Source: Gemmatimonadaceae bacterium
GTDB lineage: Bacteria; Gemmatimonadota; Gemmatimonadetes; Gemmatimonadales; Gemmatimonadaceae
DNA length: 64,000 nucleotides
Assembly (NCBI GenBank): GCA_035606695.1
Contig: DATNEW010000003.1
Coordinates: 57,256-121,255 of the forward strand
Direction of reading: 5' to 3'
The notes under the pieces are model-generated. The model was given only the letters and a program-made list of their open reading frames with translations. It searched no databases and was not told where the DNA came from. Position 1 is the first letter of the stretch; the number at the start of each line of letters is the position of its first letter. Shown one piece after another: positions 44,217 through 53,640 of this stretch. A program made the position numbers and the translations under genes.

Positions 44217-45506
44217 ATGCTCAGCACGCCGCGGGCGTACGCGCTTCTGGTCATCGGGCTTCTCGCCTCGCGGGGCGCCGCGGCGCAGCGGCCTCCCAGG
44301 TCGGCGGCGGATTCCATTCGCGATTCGGTGCTCGCGAACGGAATCACCGCCGGTGAAGCGGACGGAGAGCGCATGAACCGCAATCTCCTGTCGCGCGCGC
44401 GGTTGAATTTTGGATTCACCACGTTCGAGCTGGGTGGCGGGGTGCTCGTCGACTACATCGGCTACGACCAGGACTCCGCGAGCCGCTCGCAGTTCGATCT
44501 CGCGTCGATCGGCAAGCTGCGCGACGCGCGCGTGCTCGTCGGCGGCAAGTTCAGCACGAAGCGGTCGTTCACCTGGCAGGCGGGCGTCATGTACGACGCG
44601 GCGACCAAGAAATGGCTCGTGCGCCAGTCCGGTGTGATGATCGCCATTCCCGAGTTGTGGGGACATCTCTTCATCGGGCGCGCGAAAGAGGGCTTCAGCC
44701 TGAACAAGGTGATGGTCGGCTACGACGGCTGGACGATGGAACGCCAGCCGTTCACCGATGCCAGCATTCCGCTGCTCGCCGATGGCATCAAGTGGCTGGG
44801 TTACGTGCCGAGCCAGCATTGGTTCTGGAACCTAGGCGTGTTTGGTGACGGCTTTTCGCAGGGGCAGACGTTCTCCAGCTACAGCAATCAGTTCGTCGTG
44901 CGATCCGGATGGGTGCCGGTGGTCTCGGATTCCGCGGGCTCGCTCGTCCACGTCGCCGTGAACTACCGCATCGGGAAACCGCTCAACGACTCGCTGCGCC
45001 TGCGCTCGCGACCCGAGGCGTTCGAGGCGCCGTACTTCATCGATACCGGACCGTTCACGTCGACGTTGTCGCAACAGCTGGGGCCGGAGGTGTACTATCG
45101 CCCAGGGCGACTGCTCTTCGGCGGCGAGTACTACTGGCAAAACGCCAATTCCGCCGACAAGGGAAACCTCTGGTTCAACGGCGGCGAGGTCGTGGCCACA
45201 TGGCTGACGACGGGCGAGACGCGCTCGTACAACACCGTCGGCAACTACTTTCGGTCGATCGCCCCGACGCGCACGGTAATGCAGGGCGGGCCCGGCGCGT
45301 GGGAGGCTGTTCTCAAATACTCTTATGCGAATTTGAATAGCCGCTCCGTTCAGGGCGGTCGCTTCTCGCGGGTGACACCCATGCTCAACTGGTATCTCAC
45401 GGACAACGCGCGTCTGGAGATCGCCTACGGGTTCGGCGTGCTGAATCGGTTTGGGACGATCGGGCACACGCAGTTCTTTCAAGTCCGCCTTCAGACGGAG
45501 CTCTAG
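44217..45506 (+). CDS. Outer-membrane porin (phosphate-selective porin O/P-like)
   Basis: A 429-aa protein with a signal peptide ending AAAQ near residue 24. The mature part is mainly amphipathic beta strands, with conserved features like WQAGVMYD, YYRPGRLLFGGEYYW and a C-terminal strand FFQVRLQTEL. The layout matches OprO/OprP-like porins. It begins 9 bases after ansB and so probably serves the same pathway, perhaps allowing entry of asparagine or other anionic amino acids. Confidence 0.8.
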   Translation: MLSTPRAYALLVIGLLASRGAAAQRPPRSAADSIRDSVLANGITAGEADGERMNRNLLSRARLNFGFTTFELGGGVLVDYIGYDQDSASRSQFDLASIGKLRDARVLVGGKFSTKRSFTWQAGVMYDAATKKWLVRQSGVMIAIPELWGHLFIGRAKEGFSLNKVMVGYDGWTMERQPFTDASIPLLADGIKWLGYVPSQHWFWNLGVFGDGFSQGQTFSSYSNQFVVRSGWVPVVSDSAGSLVHVAVNYRIGKPLNDSLRLRSRPEAFEAPYFIDTGPFTSTLSQQLGPEVYYRPGRLLFGGEYYWQNANSADKGNLWFNGGEVVATWLTTGETRSYNTVGNYFRSIAPTRTVMQGGPGAWEAVLKYSYANLNSRSVQGGRFSRVTPMLNWYLTDNARLEIAYGFGVLNRFGTIGHTQFFQVRLQTEL

Positions 45507-45508
45507 CG

Positions 45509-46312
45509 ATGACGGCGCGCGATTCCCGCCACGCCCTGCTCTCGGTCGGCATCGCCGTCGGGCTGTGGGGCAGCATGCTCGTGTGCCTCGAGATTGGCCG
45601 CCGGGTGGGTATCGCGCACGTGCAGGCGTGGGGTGCCGACGCATGGTCTGGCGTCGGTGCCGTGGATGGCGCCGTCTTCGGCCTGCTCGCGCTGCTCGTG
45701 GGATTCACCTTCAACGGCGCCGCGAATCGCTTCGACCGGCGCCGCGAGCTCGTATCCGAGGAAGCGAACTCGATCTCCACGGCGTGGCAGCGCATCGCGC
45801 TCCTCGCCGACGATCAACAATCAGAGCTGCGCCGGCTGTTTCGCGGCTATCTCGATGCGCTCGTATCGTGGTACGCCGCTCCCTCGCCGACGCAGGATTC
45901 GCTTGGCCTGCCCGCCAGCATCACGCGCGCTCAGGACGCAATGTGGGCAAGCGCCGTCTCGGCCTGCTTGACGTCGCGGGGCGAGCCCGCGCGCGTCCTC
46001 CTCCTGCCGTCGCTGACGGACATGTTCGGCGCCGTCGATCGCGAACGCATGATGCGACACATCCATCCGCCAATGCTCGTCTTCGCGATGCTGGGCCTCA
46101 CTGAGCTCGCCGCGGCGATATTCGCCGGATACGCGCTCGCAAATACGCCGGCGCGCAACTGGACCTACATCGTTGGCGTCGCGACGGCGATTTCACTCGC
46201 GACGTACGTCATCATCGAGCTGGAATTTCCTCGGCTTGGCTGGGTTCGAATCGATGACATGGATCGCGAGCTCGAGACGATTCGCGATTCGATTCGCTCA
46301 ATCGCCGCGTAG
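45509..46312 (+). CDS. Bestrophin-like (DUF4239) membrane protein
   Basis: A 267-aa protein. Two N-terminal spans (about 10-30 and 52-72) are followed by a cytoplasmic helical region containing EEANSISTAWQRIALL, typical of DUF4239, and two more spans near 190-235. Function is unknown; some relatives are discussed as channel-like. It starts 2 bases after the porin stop, so it may be a last member of the asparaginase operon. It overlaps the convergent permease 6 by 15 bases. Confidence 0.75.
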   Translation: MTARDSRHALLSVGIAVGLWGSMLVCLEIGRRVGIAHVQAWGADAWSGVGAVDGAVFGLLALLVGFTFNGAANRFDRRRELVSEEANSISTAWQRIALLADDQQSELRRLFRGYLDALVSWYAAPSPTQDSLGLPASITRAQDAMWASAVSACLTSRGEPARVLLLPSLTDMFGAVDRERMMRHIHPPMLVFAMLGLTELAAAIFAGYALANTPARNWTYIVGVATAISLATYVIIELEFPRLGWVRIDDMDRELETIRDSIRSIAA

Positions 46313-48979
46313 CGCCCTCGCCGCATCGATTCTCAGCGCGCGCCAGGCCGGCACCGCGCTCGCCAACGCCGACACGACGACGAGCCCGGCGATCGTTACG
46401 CCGAGCGTCCGTGGATCTGACGGCGACACGCCATACGTCTGACCACTCAACACGCCGCGGGCCGCCACCGCACCGATCGAACCGACGAACGACCCAATGA
46501 GGCCGAGCGCGCATCCGCTCGACACCACCAGCCTCAGAATGTCCACGGGAGTCGCGCCAAGCGCGGCGCGAATGCCGATCTCCGCGGTGCGCTGCGCGAC
46601 CATGTAGGCGATGACGCCGTATATCCCGATGGCCGCCAGCACGAGTCCCAGCAGCGCGAACGCACCGAGCAAGAGCGCCGCGTACGTCGTTCCGCCGGTG
46701 GCGGCCGCGACGACGTCCTTCATTGTCGACACCTCGGCGAGCGGAAGGTTCGGGTCCATCTCGCGCAACGCGGTGCGTACGGGAGTGGCGAGCGAAGCGG
46801 GGTCGCCCGCCGTGCGCACGAGAATGTCCTTGAACTCGGAGTTGAACTCCGGCAATTGGCGATACAAGCCGACGACGGCCGGAAACGGATCTTTTGCCAG
46901 TCCGTCGTTTTTCATATCTCTAAACACGCCGACGATCGTGATCGTCCGGGCCTCGGCCACCGGCCGAAGCGGATTGCCCAGCTGAAGGCGAGCGCCGACG
47001 GCGCTCCGCCCCGGGAGGAATCGTCGCGCGAAGGTCTGGTTGACGATCGCCACCGCCGGGCCGCCGACGACGTCACTCGTCCCGAGATCACGGCCCTCGA
47101 CGAGCGGCGCGCCGTACGTGCGCAAGTACGCCTCGTCGCTCGTCGCGAGGTACGCGGTTCGCCGGTCATCGCTGCGCGCCGGCGCCTCACCCTCGATGGC
47201 GATCGTCTGCGGCCAGCGCGCCGCCACCGGCAGGTAGCCCGTGGTCAACGACGCGCTCCGGACGCCCGGCAACGCCCGGACCTTTGCGGTGAACTGCTCG
47301 CTGAACCGCGTGAGTGCGGCCGCGTCGCCGTACCGCGCCGGCGGAACGTACAAATGCGCCTTGAACAACCCGCTTATGCTGAATCCTAAATTCTGATTTC
47401 GTAATCGTGCCGCGCTCTGTACGAGCACACCCGTCGCGGCCAGCAGCATGACGGCCAGCGCGACCTGCACGACGACGAGTGCCGATCGCGCGCGGCGCTG
47501 TTCGTGTGACGCCGTGCCGGTTCGTCCTCCGGCACGCAAACTCGCGGCGAGATCCACCCGCGAAGTCGACCACGCGGGCCACACGCCGAATATCCCGCCG
47601 GACACGACGGCGATGACCAGCGCAAATCCAAGCACGCTGCCGTTCACCGTAAGGCCGGCGAGCTGTGGGAACTGCGGCGGATGCCAGCGCGCCACCGCCG
47701 CGCATCCCGCGGCGCCGAGCGCGAAGCCGGCTCCGCCGCCGATCGCCGCGAGCAGAAGCGTCTCCACCAGGAGTTGCCGCGCAAGCTGCACTCGACTCGC
47801 GCCGAGCGCGGTACGCACCAGCAGCTCGCGGTGTCGCGCCGCATTTCGCGCATGCAGAAGACCCGCGAGGTTGGTGCACGCGATCAACAGCACGAGAGCG
47901 ACACCACCGCTCAGGATCGCGAGAATCGGTTTGAGCGCGCCGGCGCGCGATTCCACGAGCGGAGTCGCGGTCATGCCGTACGGACGATCCGCGGGATACG
48001 TCGACGCCAACCGCGACGCGACTCGCCGCAGCTCGGCACGGCCCTGCTCGATCGTCACGTTCGGCGACAACCGGGCGATCGTCACATCGCCCGTCGCGCC
48101 ACGTGCTGCGTCGGATACGACCGTGTCGGGCTGCGCCCACGGCGTCCAGATGCGCGCCGTGAGCCCGCGCGCGTTGAGCCACGCGAGGTCCACGTCCGGA
48201 ACGACGGCGATAATCGAGTACGGCTCGTCGTTGATTCGAATCGTCTTCCCGAGCACGTCGCGCGCCGAGCCATATCGATCCCGCCACAACGTTCGACTGA
48301 TCGCGGCGACATAGTGGCTGCCGTAACGCTGTTCCTGGTCGGTGAACAGACGCCCCATGACGGGCGTGACACCCAGCGCCTCGAAATAGGCGCGCGACAC
48401 CAACGCCACCGCCATCTGCTCCGCGACGCCGTCGGTGCCCATCGCGACGTTCTTGCGCCATTCGTCGTACGCCGCGACGCGCTGAAAGGCGCGCGTGTCG
48501 CGCGCGACGTCGCGCACGTCGAGCGGCGACGGACTGCCGACCACGACACCATCTCGCGTCGACGACCATGTGACGAGCTGTTCCGGTCGCGGAAACGGCA
48601 GCGTCCGGAACACGACGGCATCGATGATGGTGAAGATGGTCGTGGTCGCGCCGACGCCGAGCGCCAGGGTGAGCGTCGCGACGATCGCGAACGTGGGACT
48701 GCGTCGCAGGAACCGCGCGGCGTATCGGGCATCCCGTTTCAGATCATCCAACACACGCACGATCGCGGACATGCCTCGGAGCTCCTCGCGCAAGTACGTG
48801 ACGTTGCCCACCGAGCGCCGCGCCGCGCGCTGCGCGTCGTCCGAGTCGAGCCCGTCGTGGCGGCGTTGCGCCGCATCGAGCTCCGCGCGCGCTCGGAGCT
48901 CGTGCTCGATCTCGCGATCGAGTGCGTCGCGCCGCCAGGCGGCGCGCCAGCGATACCGCAGTGCGTCGATCAGCGACAT
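46298..48979 (-). CDS. ADOP-type permease (permease 6)
   Basis: An 893-aa duplicated MacB/FtsX permease starting MSLIDALRYRW. The prefix domain (about 20-70) has ALDREIEHELRARAELDAAQ. TM1 is near residues 96-118 (IVATLTLALGVGATTTIF). The second FtsX half has AEIGIRAALGATP, and the end is RIDAARALRGD. It begins 7 bases after its PadR stop and overlaps the convergent DUF4239 gene. Confidence 0.9.
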   Translation of the reverse strand: MSLIDALRYRWRAAWRRDALDREIEHELRARAELDAAQRRHDGLDSDDAQRAARRSVGNVTYLREELRGMSAIVRVLDDLKRDARYAARFLRRSPTFAIVATLTLALGVGATTTIFTIIDAVVFRTLPFPRPEQLVTWSSTRDGVVVGSPSPLDVRDVARDTRAFQRVAAYDEWRKNVAMGTDGVAEQMAVALVSRAYFEALGVTPVMGRLFTDQEQRYGSHYVAAISRTLWRDRYGSARDVLGKTIRINDEPYSIIAVVPDVDLAWLNARGLTARIWTPWAQPDTVVSDAARGATGDVTIARLSPNVTIEQGRAELRRVASRLASTYPADRPYGMTATPLVESRAGALKPILAILSGGVALVLLIACTNLAGLLHARNAARHRELLVRTALGASRVQLARQLLVETLLLAAIGGGAGFALGAAGCAAVARWHPPQFPQLAGLTVNGSVLGFALVIAVVSGGIFGVWPAWSTSRVDLAASLRAGGRTGTASHEQRRARSALVVVQVALAVMLLAATGVLVQSAARLRNQNLGFSISGLFKAHLYVPPARYGDAAALTRFSEQFTAKVRALPGVRSASLTTGYLPVAARWPQTIAIEGEAPARSDDRRTAYLATSDEAYLRTYGAPLVEGRDLGTSDVVGGPAVAIVNQTFARRFLPGRSAVGARLQLGNPLRPVAEARTITIVGVFRDMKNDGLAKDPFPAVVGLYRQLPEFNSEFKDILVRTAGDPASLATPVRTALREMDPNLPLAEVSTMKDVVAAATGGTTYAALLLGAFALLGLVLAAIGIYGVIAYMVAQRTAEIGIRAALGATPVDILRLVVSSGCALGLIGSFVGSIGAVAARGVLSGQTYGVSPSDPRTLGVTIAGLVVVSALASAVPAWRALRIDAARALRGD

Positions 48980-48986
48980 GCGGCGC

Positions 48987-49322
48987 TCAGGTCGACCGGA
49001 GCACGCGACGCATGGCGGCGACGAAGCGCTCGAACTCATCGACGCCGCGATCGAGCTGCCGCTCGCCGGCGCGCGTGATCGTGTAATATCGCGCGCGCCG
49101 TCCGGTGGGCGACTCCTTCCACTTCGAGGTCACCCATCCCTGTCGCTGCAGGCGTTCGAGCGACGGGTAGAGCGACCCCGGTTCCGCGGCGAGGACGCCG
49201 CCGGTGAGCCGTGCCACATGTTGCGTGATCGCGTACCCGTGCATCGGCTGCAGGCGCAAAGTGCGCAGCACGATGAGATCGAGCGAGCCGTGGAGAAGCT
49301 CGGATTTTTGCGGCGACGCCAC
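48987..49322 (-). CDS. PadR-family regulator (paired with permease 6)
   Basis: A 111-aa winged-helix regulator from a GTG start chosen because GGAG lies about 8 bases upstream. Motifs: HGSLDLIVLRTLR, EPGSLYPSLERLQRQGWV and wing TGRRARYYTIT, nearly the same as the PadR of permease 5. Two 11-base direct repeats lie just upstream. It follows the PadR of permease 7 on the same strand after 94 bases. Confidence 0.85.
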   Translation of the reverse strand: MASPQKSELLHGSLDLIVLRTLRLQPMHGYAITQHVARLTGGVLAAEPGSLYPSLERLQRQGWVTSKWKESPTGRRARYYTITRAGERQLDRGVDEFERFVAAMRRVLRST

Positions 49323-49338
49323 CAATAGCGCTCCGATA

Positions 49339-49372
49339 TATAGACTGCCGACTGGTTGACCTATCGACTGCC
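49339..49372 (-). promoter_or_regulatory. Direct repeats before the PadR/permease 6 operon
   Basis: TATAGACTGCC (49339-49349) and TATCGACTGCC (49362-49372) on the plus strand are near-identical copies 23 bases apart. They lie 17-50 bases upstream of the GTG. ATATAT runs flank the pair. They are candidate PadR sites. A GGCAGT core also occurs before the related PadR at 24201. Confidence 0.5.
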
Positions 49373-49416
49373 AATATATGCGGGGACCGCTCGGCGTCAA
49401 AGTCGAGGCCGCGCGC

Positions 49417-49773
49417 TCATGATCCCGCCAGTTCCGGCCCCATCACGCGAGCGATCGACTCCACCAGCCGATTCCAGCGATCCGCCTCGGCACTGAATTG
49501 CCGTTGGCCGGCGGCGGTGAGCGAGTAGAAGCGCGCGCGCCGATTGTTCGACGAAATCCCCCAGGCACCCTTGATCCAGCCGCGATCCTCGAGACGCTGC
49601 AACGCGGGATACAGCGAGCCATGATCGATGATCAGGCTGTCTTTCGACCGGTCCTGGATCTCGCGGGCAATGCCTTGTCCATGCTCCTCACCCAATAAGA
49701 GAATTCGCAAGATCAGTAGATCGAGCGTCCCTTGCATGAGGGCGTCGCGTTCCTTGGCGACCTGTCGCGGCAT
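49417..49773 (-). CDS. PadR-family regulator (downstream of permease 7)
   Basis: A 118-aa regulator with QGTLDLLILRILLLG, DHGSLYPALQRLEDRGWI and wing NNRRARFYSLT. The ATG at 49771-49773 is 4 bases past the permease 7 stop, so here the regulator comes after the permease; every other pair in the window has the regulator first. It is immediately upstream of another PadR gene on the same strand. Confidence 0.9.
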   Translation of the reverse strand: MPRQVAKERDALMQGTLDLLILRILLLGEEHGQGIAREIQDRSKDSLIIDHGSLYPALQRLEDRGWIKGAWGISSNNRRARFYSLTAAGQRQFSAEADRWNRLVESIARVMGPELAGS

Positions 49774-49777
49774 GTCG

Positions 49778-52516
49778 TTATCCGTCCGCGCGCAAGACGA
49801 GCGCGGGGTTCGTCGTCGCCGCCTTTCTCGCCGAGAGCGAGGCGGCCAGCAAGGCGACGCCCGCAATCGCCGCGGGCACCAGGATGATGCTCGCCGGATC
49901 GAGCAGGCTCGCCGCGATCGCGGCACCGGCCAACACGGCATTGGTGAGCTTGATCCCGACGACGCCCAGCGCGACGCCCGCGACTACGCCATAGCCAATC
50001 CACGACGTCGTGCCACGCAGGGTTCCCACCAACACTTGAACGCCACTCGCACCCAGCGCCATGCGAATGCCGATCTCGCGTCGCTTCTGGCGCACGGCGT
50101 ACGACACCATGCCGTAGACGCCAACGGAGGCGAGTAACAGGCCAACGAGCCCGACGGCCGCGAGAATGCCGGCGCTGACTCGCGCGGTCATGACGCCGGC
50201 GTCCGATGCGACGATGTCTGACATCGCCTCGACCGACACGGGCAGCGCCGGCTCGATTGCTCGCACGATTCGTGGAATGTCGCGCGCCAGCGTCGAAGCA
50301 TCGCCGTGCGTGCGAACGAGAATCCGGCTGCTCCATTCATTCGTGAGCTTGGGCAGATACACGTCGCCGACGTCCGGTTCCGTCATCGACGTGCCCCGAA
50401 CGTTGGCCACGACGCCTACGATCTGTGCGGTGCCTTTCAATCCCGGCCCGGCGTTGAACGCATTCGGCCGCGCGACGCTGAGCGCAATTTGCTTTCCGAC
50501 GGCGTCTCCGCGCGGCCACAAGGCACGCGCCATCGAGTCGCTGATGATCGCGACCGAAGCGCTGTCCCGCACGTCTTGCGCGGTGAACGTTCGGCCGCGG
50601 AGGATCGGAACGCCGAGCGTTCCGAAATACGACTCGGAGACAAAGCTGTACGGATATCGGGGCGCTGACTCGCCGGACTGAGAATCTCCAGCTCGTTCGG
50701 CGGGCAGCATCGCCGACGTGCTGACGTTTCCGCCGAGCGGCACACGCGAGGCAACGGCGAGCGATTCGACGTCTGGCAAAGCAGCGATTTGCCGGCGGAC
50801 CTCCGCTTCGATCTGTCGCGCGCGCTCGGGCGACAGTGCGAGCTCCTGCGGGTTGGTGAGCCACACCGAAAGCACCCCGTCGGCATGAAAGCCAGGATCG
50901 GCGCGAACCAGTTGCATCGCCGATCGTGCGAGTCCGGTTGCCGCGATCAGCAACGCAACTGATAACGCGATTTGTCCTGAGATCAGAAAGGAACGAAGGC
51001 GTCCGACGCCCTTCCCCGCACCGGCGCCGCCGCCCGTTCGCAGGACGCCGGCGAGATCGGCGCGGCTCGCCTGCAACGACGGCGCGAGCGCGAACATCAC
51101 GCCCGCGGCGATGCTCGCGGCGACCACGTAGAGTGCCAGCTTCGCGTCGGCGGTAATCGCGAGTGAAAGCGTGCCGCCGCCCTCGCGCGACAGGAATGCC
51201 GACAGCACGCGCGCCACGGTCGCGAGCACGTACGCCGTCGTGACCGCGGCGAGAAGTCCCGCGACAACCGCGACGACCACGCCTTCCGTGAGCAGCTGGC
51301 GCACGAGGCGGCCGCGGCCCGCGCCCGTGGCGAGCCGCACCGTAATTTCGCGCTCGCGCGCGGCCGCACGCCCCAACATCAGGCCCGCGACGTTCGCGCA
51401 TGCGATGAAGAGCACCAGCAGCATGGCCACCTGGAGCGCGGCGAAGAGCGGGCGTACCTGTTCCCCGAGCCGTCCGAATGCGACAGCGGGAGACACGGTC
51501 ACGGTCATCTGTCGCTCGGACGGCGGGAGCTCGCCGCGGCGAATGGCGGCGAGATTCGCGAGCTCGGCTTGTGCGTCGCGCACGGTGTAACGACTCGCCA
51601 ATCGGCCGATCATCTCGCAACAGGCGCTCGATTCGCGCGCCGCGCGCTGGGCAATATCTCCGAGCGCCGACAGCGTGATCCAAAGGTCTGGCACTTCCTG
51701 GCGAATCCCGGCAAAGTCGCGCGGAGTGACACCGACGATCGTCGCGCGAATGCCGCTGACGATGAGCGTTGAACCAATCACGCCGGGATCGCGGGAAAAA
51801 CGTCGTTCCCAGTAGTTGTCGCTGATCATCGCGGCAAACGCGCCGTTGCCCGCTTCGTCGTCGGCGCGGAGCGACCGCCCGAACACCGGCCGCGTTCCGA
51901 ATGTCTCGAAGTAGTTCGTCGTCACGAACAGCGCGATCACCGGCTCGGCGACCGCACCGGGACTCGCGGCCGCCGGCGCGGACGTTGGCGATGTCGCAAT
52001 CCCGGCCAGCCGAAGGTGCGATGGCTGCGCGATGGCAACGCTGGCCAATGTCCGGCTGTTGTCGCGATAGAAGAAATAATCCGCGATCGAGAATGGCCCG
52101 AACCGGATGGGCGGCTTGACCTGGGAGATGCTCACCAGACGGTCTGGTGCGGCGACTGGCAGCGGATGGAGCGCTACCGCGGAGAAGAGCGAGAACAGGG
52201 CGATGTTCGCCGCCAATCCGACGCCGAGCGCGCCGACCGCGGCGAGCACGTATGGCTTGTCCTTCGCCAGCGACCGCGCCGCATATCGCACGTCCCGAAC
52301 CAGGTCGTCAAGGAGCGTGATATGCGTTCGCTCATAATACCCTTCACTCACCTGTCCGACGTTGCCGAACCTGCGGCGTGCCTCGGCCGCCGCGGTCCGC
52401 GGCGCCCAACCGTCGCGGATCAGTTGATCCGTCTCGATCGCGATGTGCGATTGGATTTCGTCGGTGAAGTCGTCGCTGCTTCGGCGTCTGCGCCAGCCGG
52501 TGAACAGATTGCGCAT
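49778..52516 (-). CDS. ADOP-type permease (permease 7)
   Basis: A 912-aa duplicated MacB/FtsX permease from the ATG at 52514-52516, giving a start MRNLFTGWRRRR. The prefix domain reads DFTDEIQSHIAIETDQLIRDG followed by ARRRFGN. The second FtsX half has REIGIRMALGA, and the end is TTNPALVLRADG. It precedes a PadR gene by 4 bases. Its start diverges from the TolB-like gene across 173 bases, where only a weak GGGT/ACCC inverted pair was seen. Confidence 0.9.
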   Translation of the reverse strand: MRNLFTGWRRRRSSDDFTDEIQSHIAIETDQLIRDGWAPRTAAAEARRRFGNVGQVSEGYYERTHITLLDDLVRDVRYAARSLAKDKPYVLAAVGALGVGLAANIALFSLFSAVALHPLPVAAPDRLVSISQVKPPIRFGPFSIADYFFYRDNSRTLASVAIAQPSHLRLAGIATSPTSAPAAASPGAVAEPVIALFVTTNYFETFGTRPVFGRSLRADDEAGNGAFAAMISDNYWERRFSRDPGVIGSTLIVSGIRATIVGVTPRDFAGIRQEVPDLWITLSALGDIAQRAARESSACCEMIGRLASRYTVRDAQAELANLAAIRRGELPPSERQMTVTVSPAVAFGRLGEQVRPLFAALQVAMLLVLFIACANVAGLMLGRAAAREREITVRLATGAGRGRLVRQLLTEGVVVAVVAGLLAAVTTAYVLATVARVLSAFLSREGGGTLSLAITADAKLALYVVAASIAAGVMFALAPSLQASRADLAGVLRTGGGAGAGKGVGRLRSFLISGQIALSVALLIAATGLARSAMQLVRADPGFHADGVLSVWLTNPQELALSPERARQIEAEVRRQIAALPDVESLAVASRVPLGGNVSTSAMLPAERAGDSQSGESAPRYPYSFVSESYFGTLGVPILRGRTFTAQDVRDSASVAIISDSMARALWPRGDAVGKQIALSVARPNAFNAGPGLKGTAQIVGVVANVRGTSMTEPDVGDVYLPKLTNEWSSRILVRTHGDASTLARDIPRIVRAIEPALPVSVEAMSDIVASDAGVMTARVSAGILAAVGLVGLLLASVGVYGMVSYAVRQKRREIGIRMALGASGVQVLVGTLRGTTSWIGYGVVAGVALGVVGIKLTNAVLAGAAIAASLLDPASIILVPAAIAGVALLAASLSARKAATTNPALVLRADG

Positions 52517-52689
52517 CCCGCACACTCGGGTAGAATGTCGACCCAACGTAGGACGCAGACTCCTGCCACGCAATAGCCGGCGGGCGCGCGAACGGCGCTG
52601 TCATGGTTCTCGCACAAAGCCCATACACATCGGCGACCTCCGGCGAGCCGCGCGACCGTAGCGTTGAAAGAATTCCTTCGGAGCCCGAG

Positions 52690-53640
52690 ATGCGCGTGTG
52701 TCGTTTGGCCCTGGCCGTACTCCCGTTTGTGCCGGCGTTGCCGGCGTTGCCGGTTGTCCTCGCGGCGCAAATCATGAACACCGGCGGTGGGCGGCCGTCC
52801 GTTTCGCCTGACGGACAGTGGATCACGTACAGTGCGGCGCGAAATGGGGAATGGGACGTCTACGCCATTCATCCCGACGGCAGCGGCGACCGGCGCGTCA
52901 CCAACGTCGCCGAGCGGAACTTCGTCAACCTTGGTCCGCCGACGTGGATCGGCAACCGCGTGCTCGTCTTCCAGCGCGTGAACGACACGACACACCTGTC
53001 GCTCGTCGATCTGCCGGGCAGTCCGGCCGAAGCGCCGATACCCTCGAGCCATTCCGTTCCAATCATGGCTGGAGCTCTGCAGCTGCGTCCCTCGCCCGAC
53101 GGCCGGCAGCTCGTGTTCCTCCATGGCGGCCGCGGGCGACCGCGCGTCGCCGTAGTAAACGTCGATGGTACCGGATTCCACGATCTCACGGACAGCACCG
53201 TCGTCGGCATCAATCCCGATTGGTCGCGCGACGGCAAACACATCGCGTTTACCGTGGTGGACTCCGCATCGCACGGGCAGATCGCGATCGTCGATGCGAA
53301 CGGCACGAACTATCACGTGGTTACGCACTTCGATCCAAGCAACGGGCTGCCCCAATGGGCGAACTGGGCGCCGGACGGCAAGCGACTCGTGATTCAAGCC
53401 GGCGTGTACAATCGCCAACACATCGAGGAAAGCACGGCGCATCTGTGGATTGTCGACGTCGCCACGGGACAGGCTACGAAGCTGGCGCCACACGCCGGCA
53501 TGTCGCTCGATGAGACGCCGTCGTGGTTTCCCGACGGAACACGCATCGCCTTTCAAAGCAATCGGACGGGAGTCATGCAAGTGTGGACCATGAAGCCCGA
53601 CGGTTCCGACCCGCGCCAGCTCACGGCGCTCCATCCATGA
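52690..53640 (+). CDS. TolB-like WD40/PD40 beta-propeller, exported
   Basis: A 316-aa protein with a signal peptide (ALAVLPFVPALPALPVVLAAQ). Five or so PD40 blades follow, each with a S-PDG-.-.I.Y or DWSRDGKHIAFT-type motif, as in TolB. It lacks TolB's N-terminal domain and is not next to other tol genes. It overlaps permease 8 (ATGA), so the two are translationally coupled, which suggests the propeller works with the permease in the periplasm. Confidence 0.8.
   Translation: MRVCRLALAVLPFVPALPALPVVLAAQIMNTGGGRPSVSPDGQWITYSAARNGEWDVYAIHPDGSGDRRVTNVAERNFVNLGPPTWIGNRVLVFQRVNDTTHLSLVDLPGSPAEAPIPSSHSVPIMAGALQLRPSPDGRQLVFLHGGRGRPRVAVVNVDGTGFHDLTDSTVVGINPDWSRDGKHIAFTVVDSASHGQIAIVDANGTNYHVVTHFDPSNGLPQWANWAPDGKRLVIQAGVYNRQHIEESTAHLWIVDVATGQATKLAPHAGMSLDETPSWFPDGTRIAFQSNRTGVMQVWTMKPDGSDPRQLTALHP

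Noticed and set aside
43014..44819. A 601-codon minus-strand ORF opposite asparaginase and porin
   Set aside because: Antisense to two supported genes; composition is that of a complementary-frame artefact.
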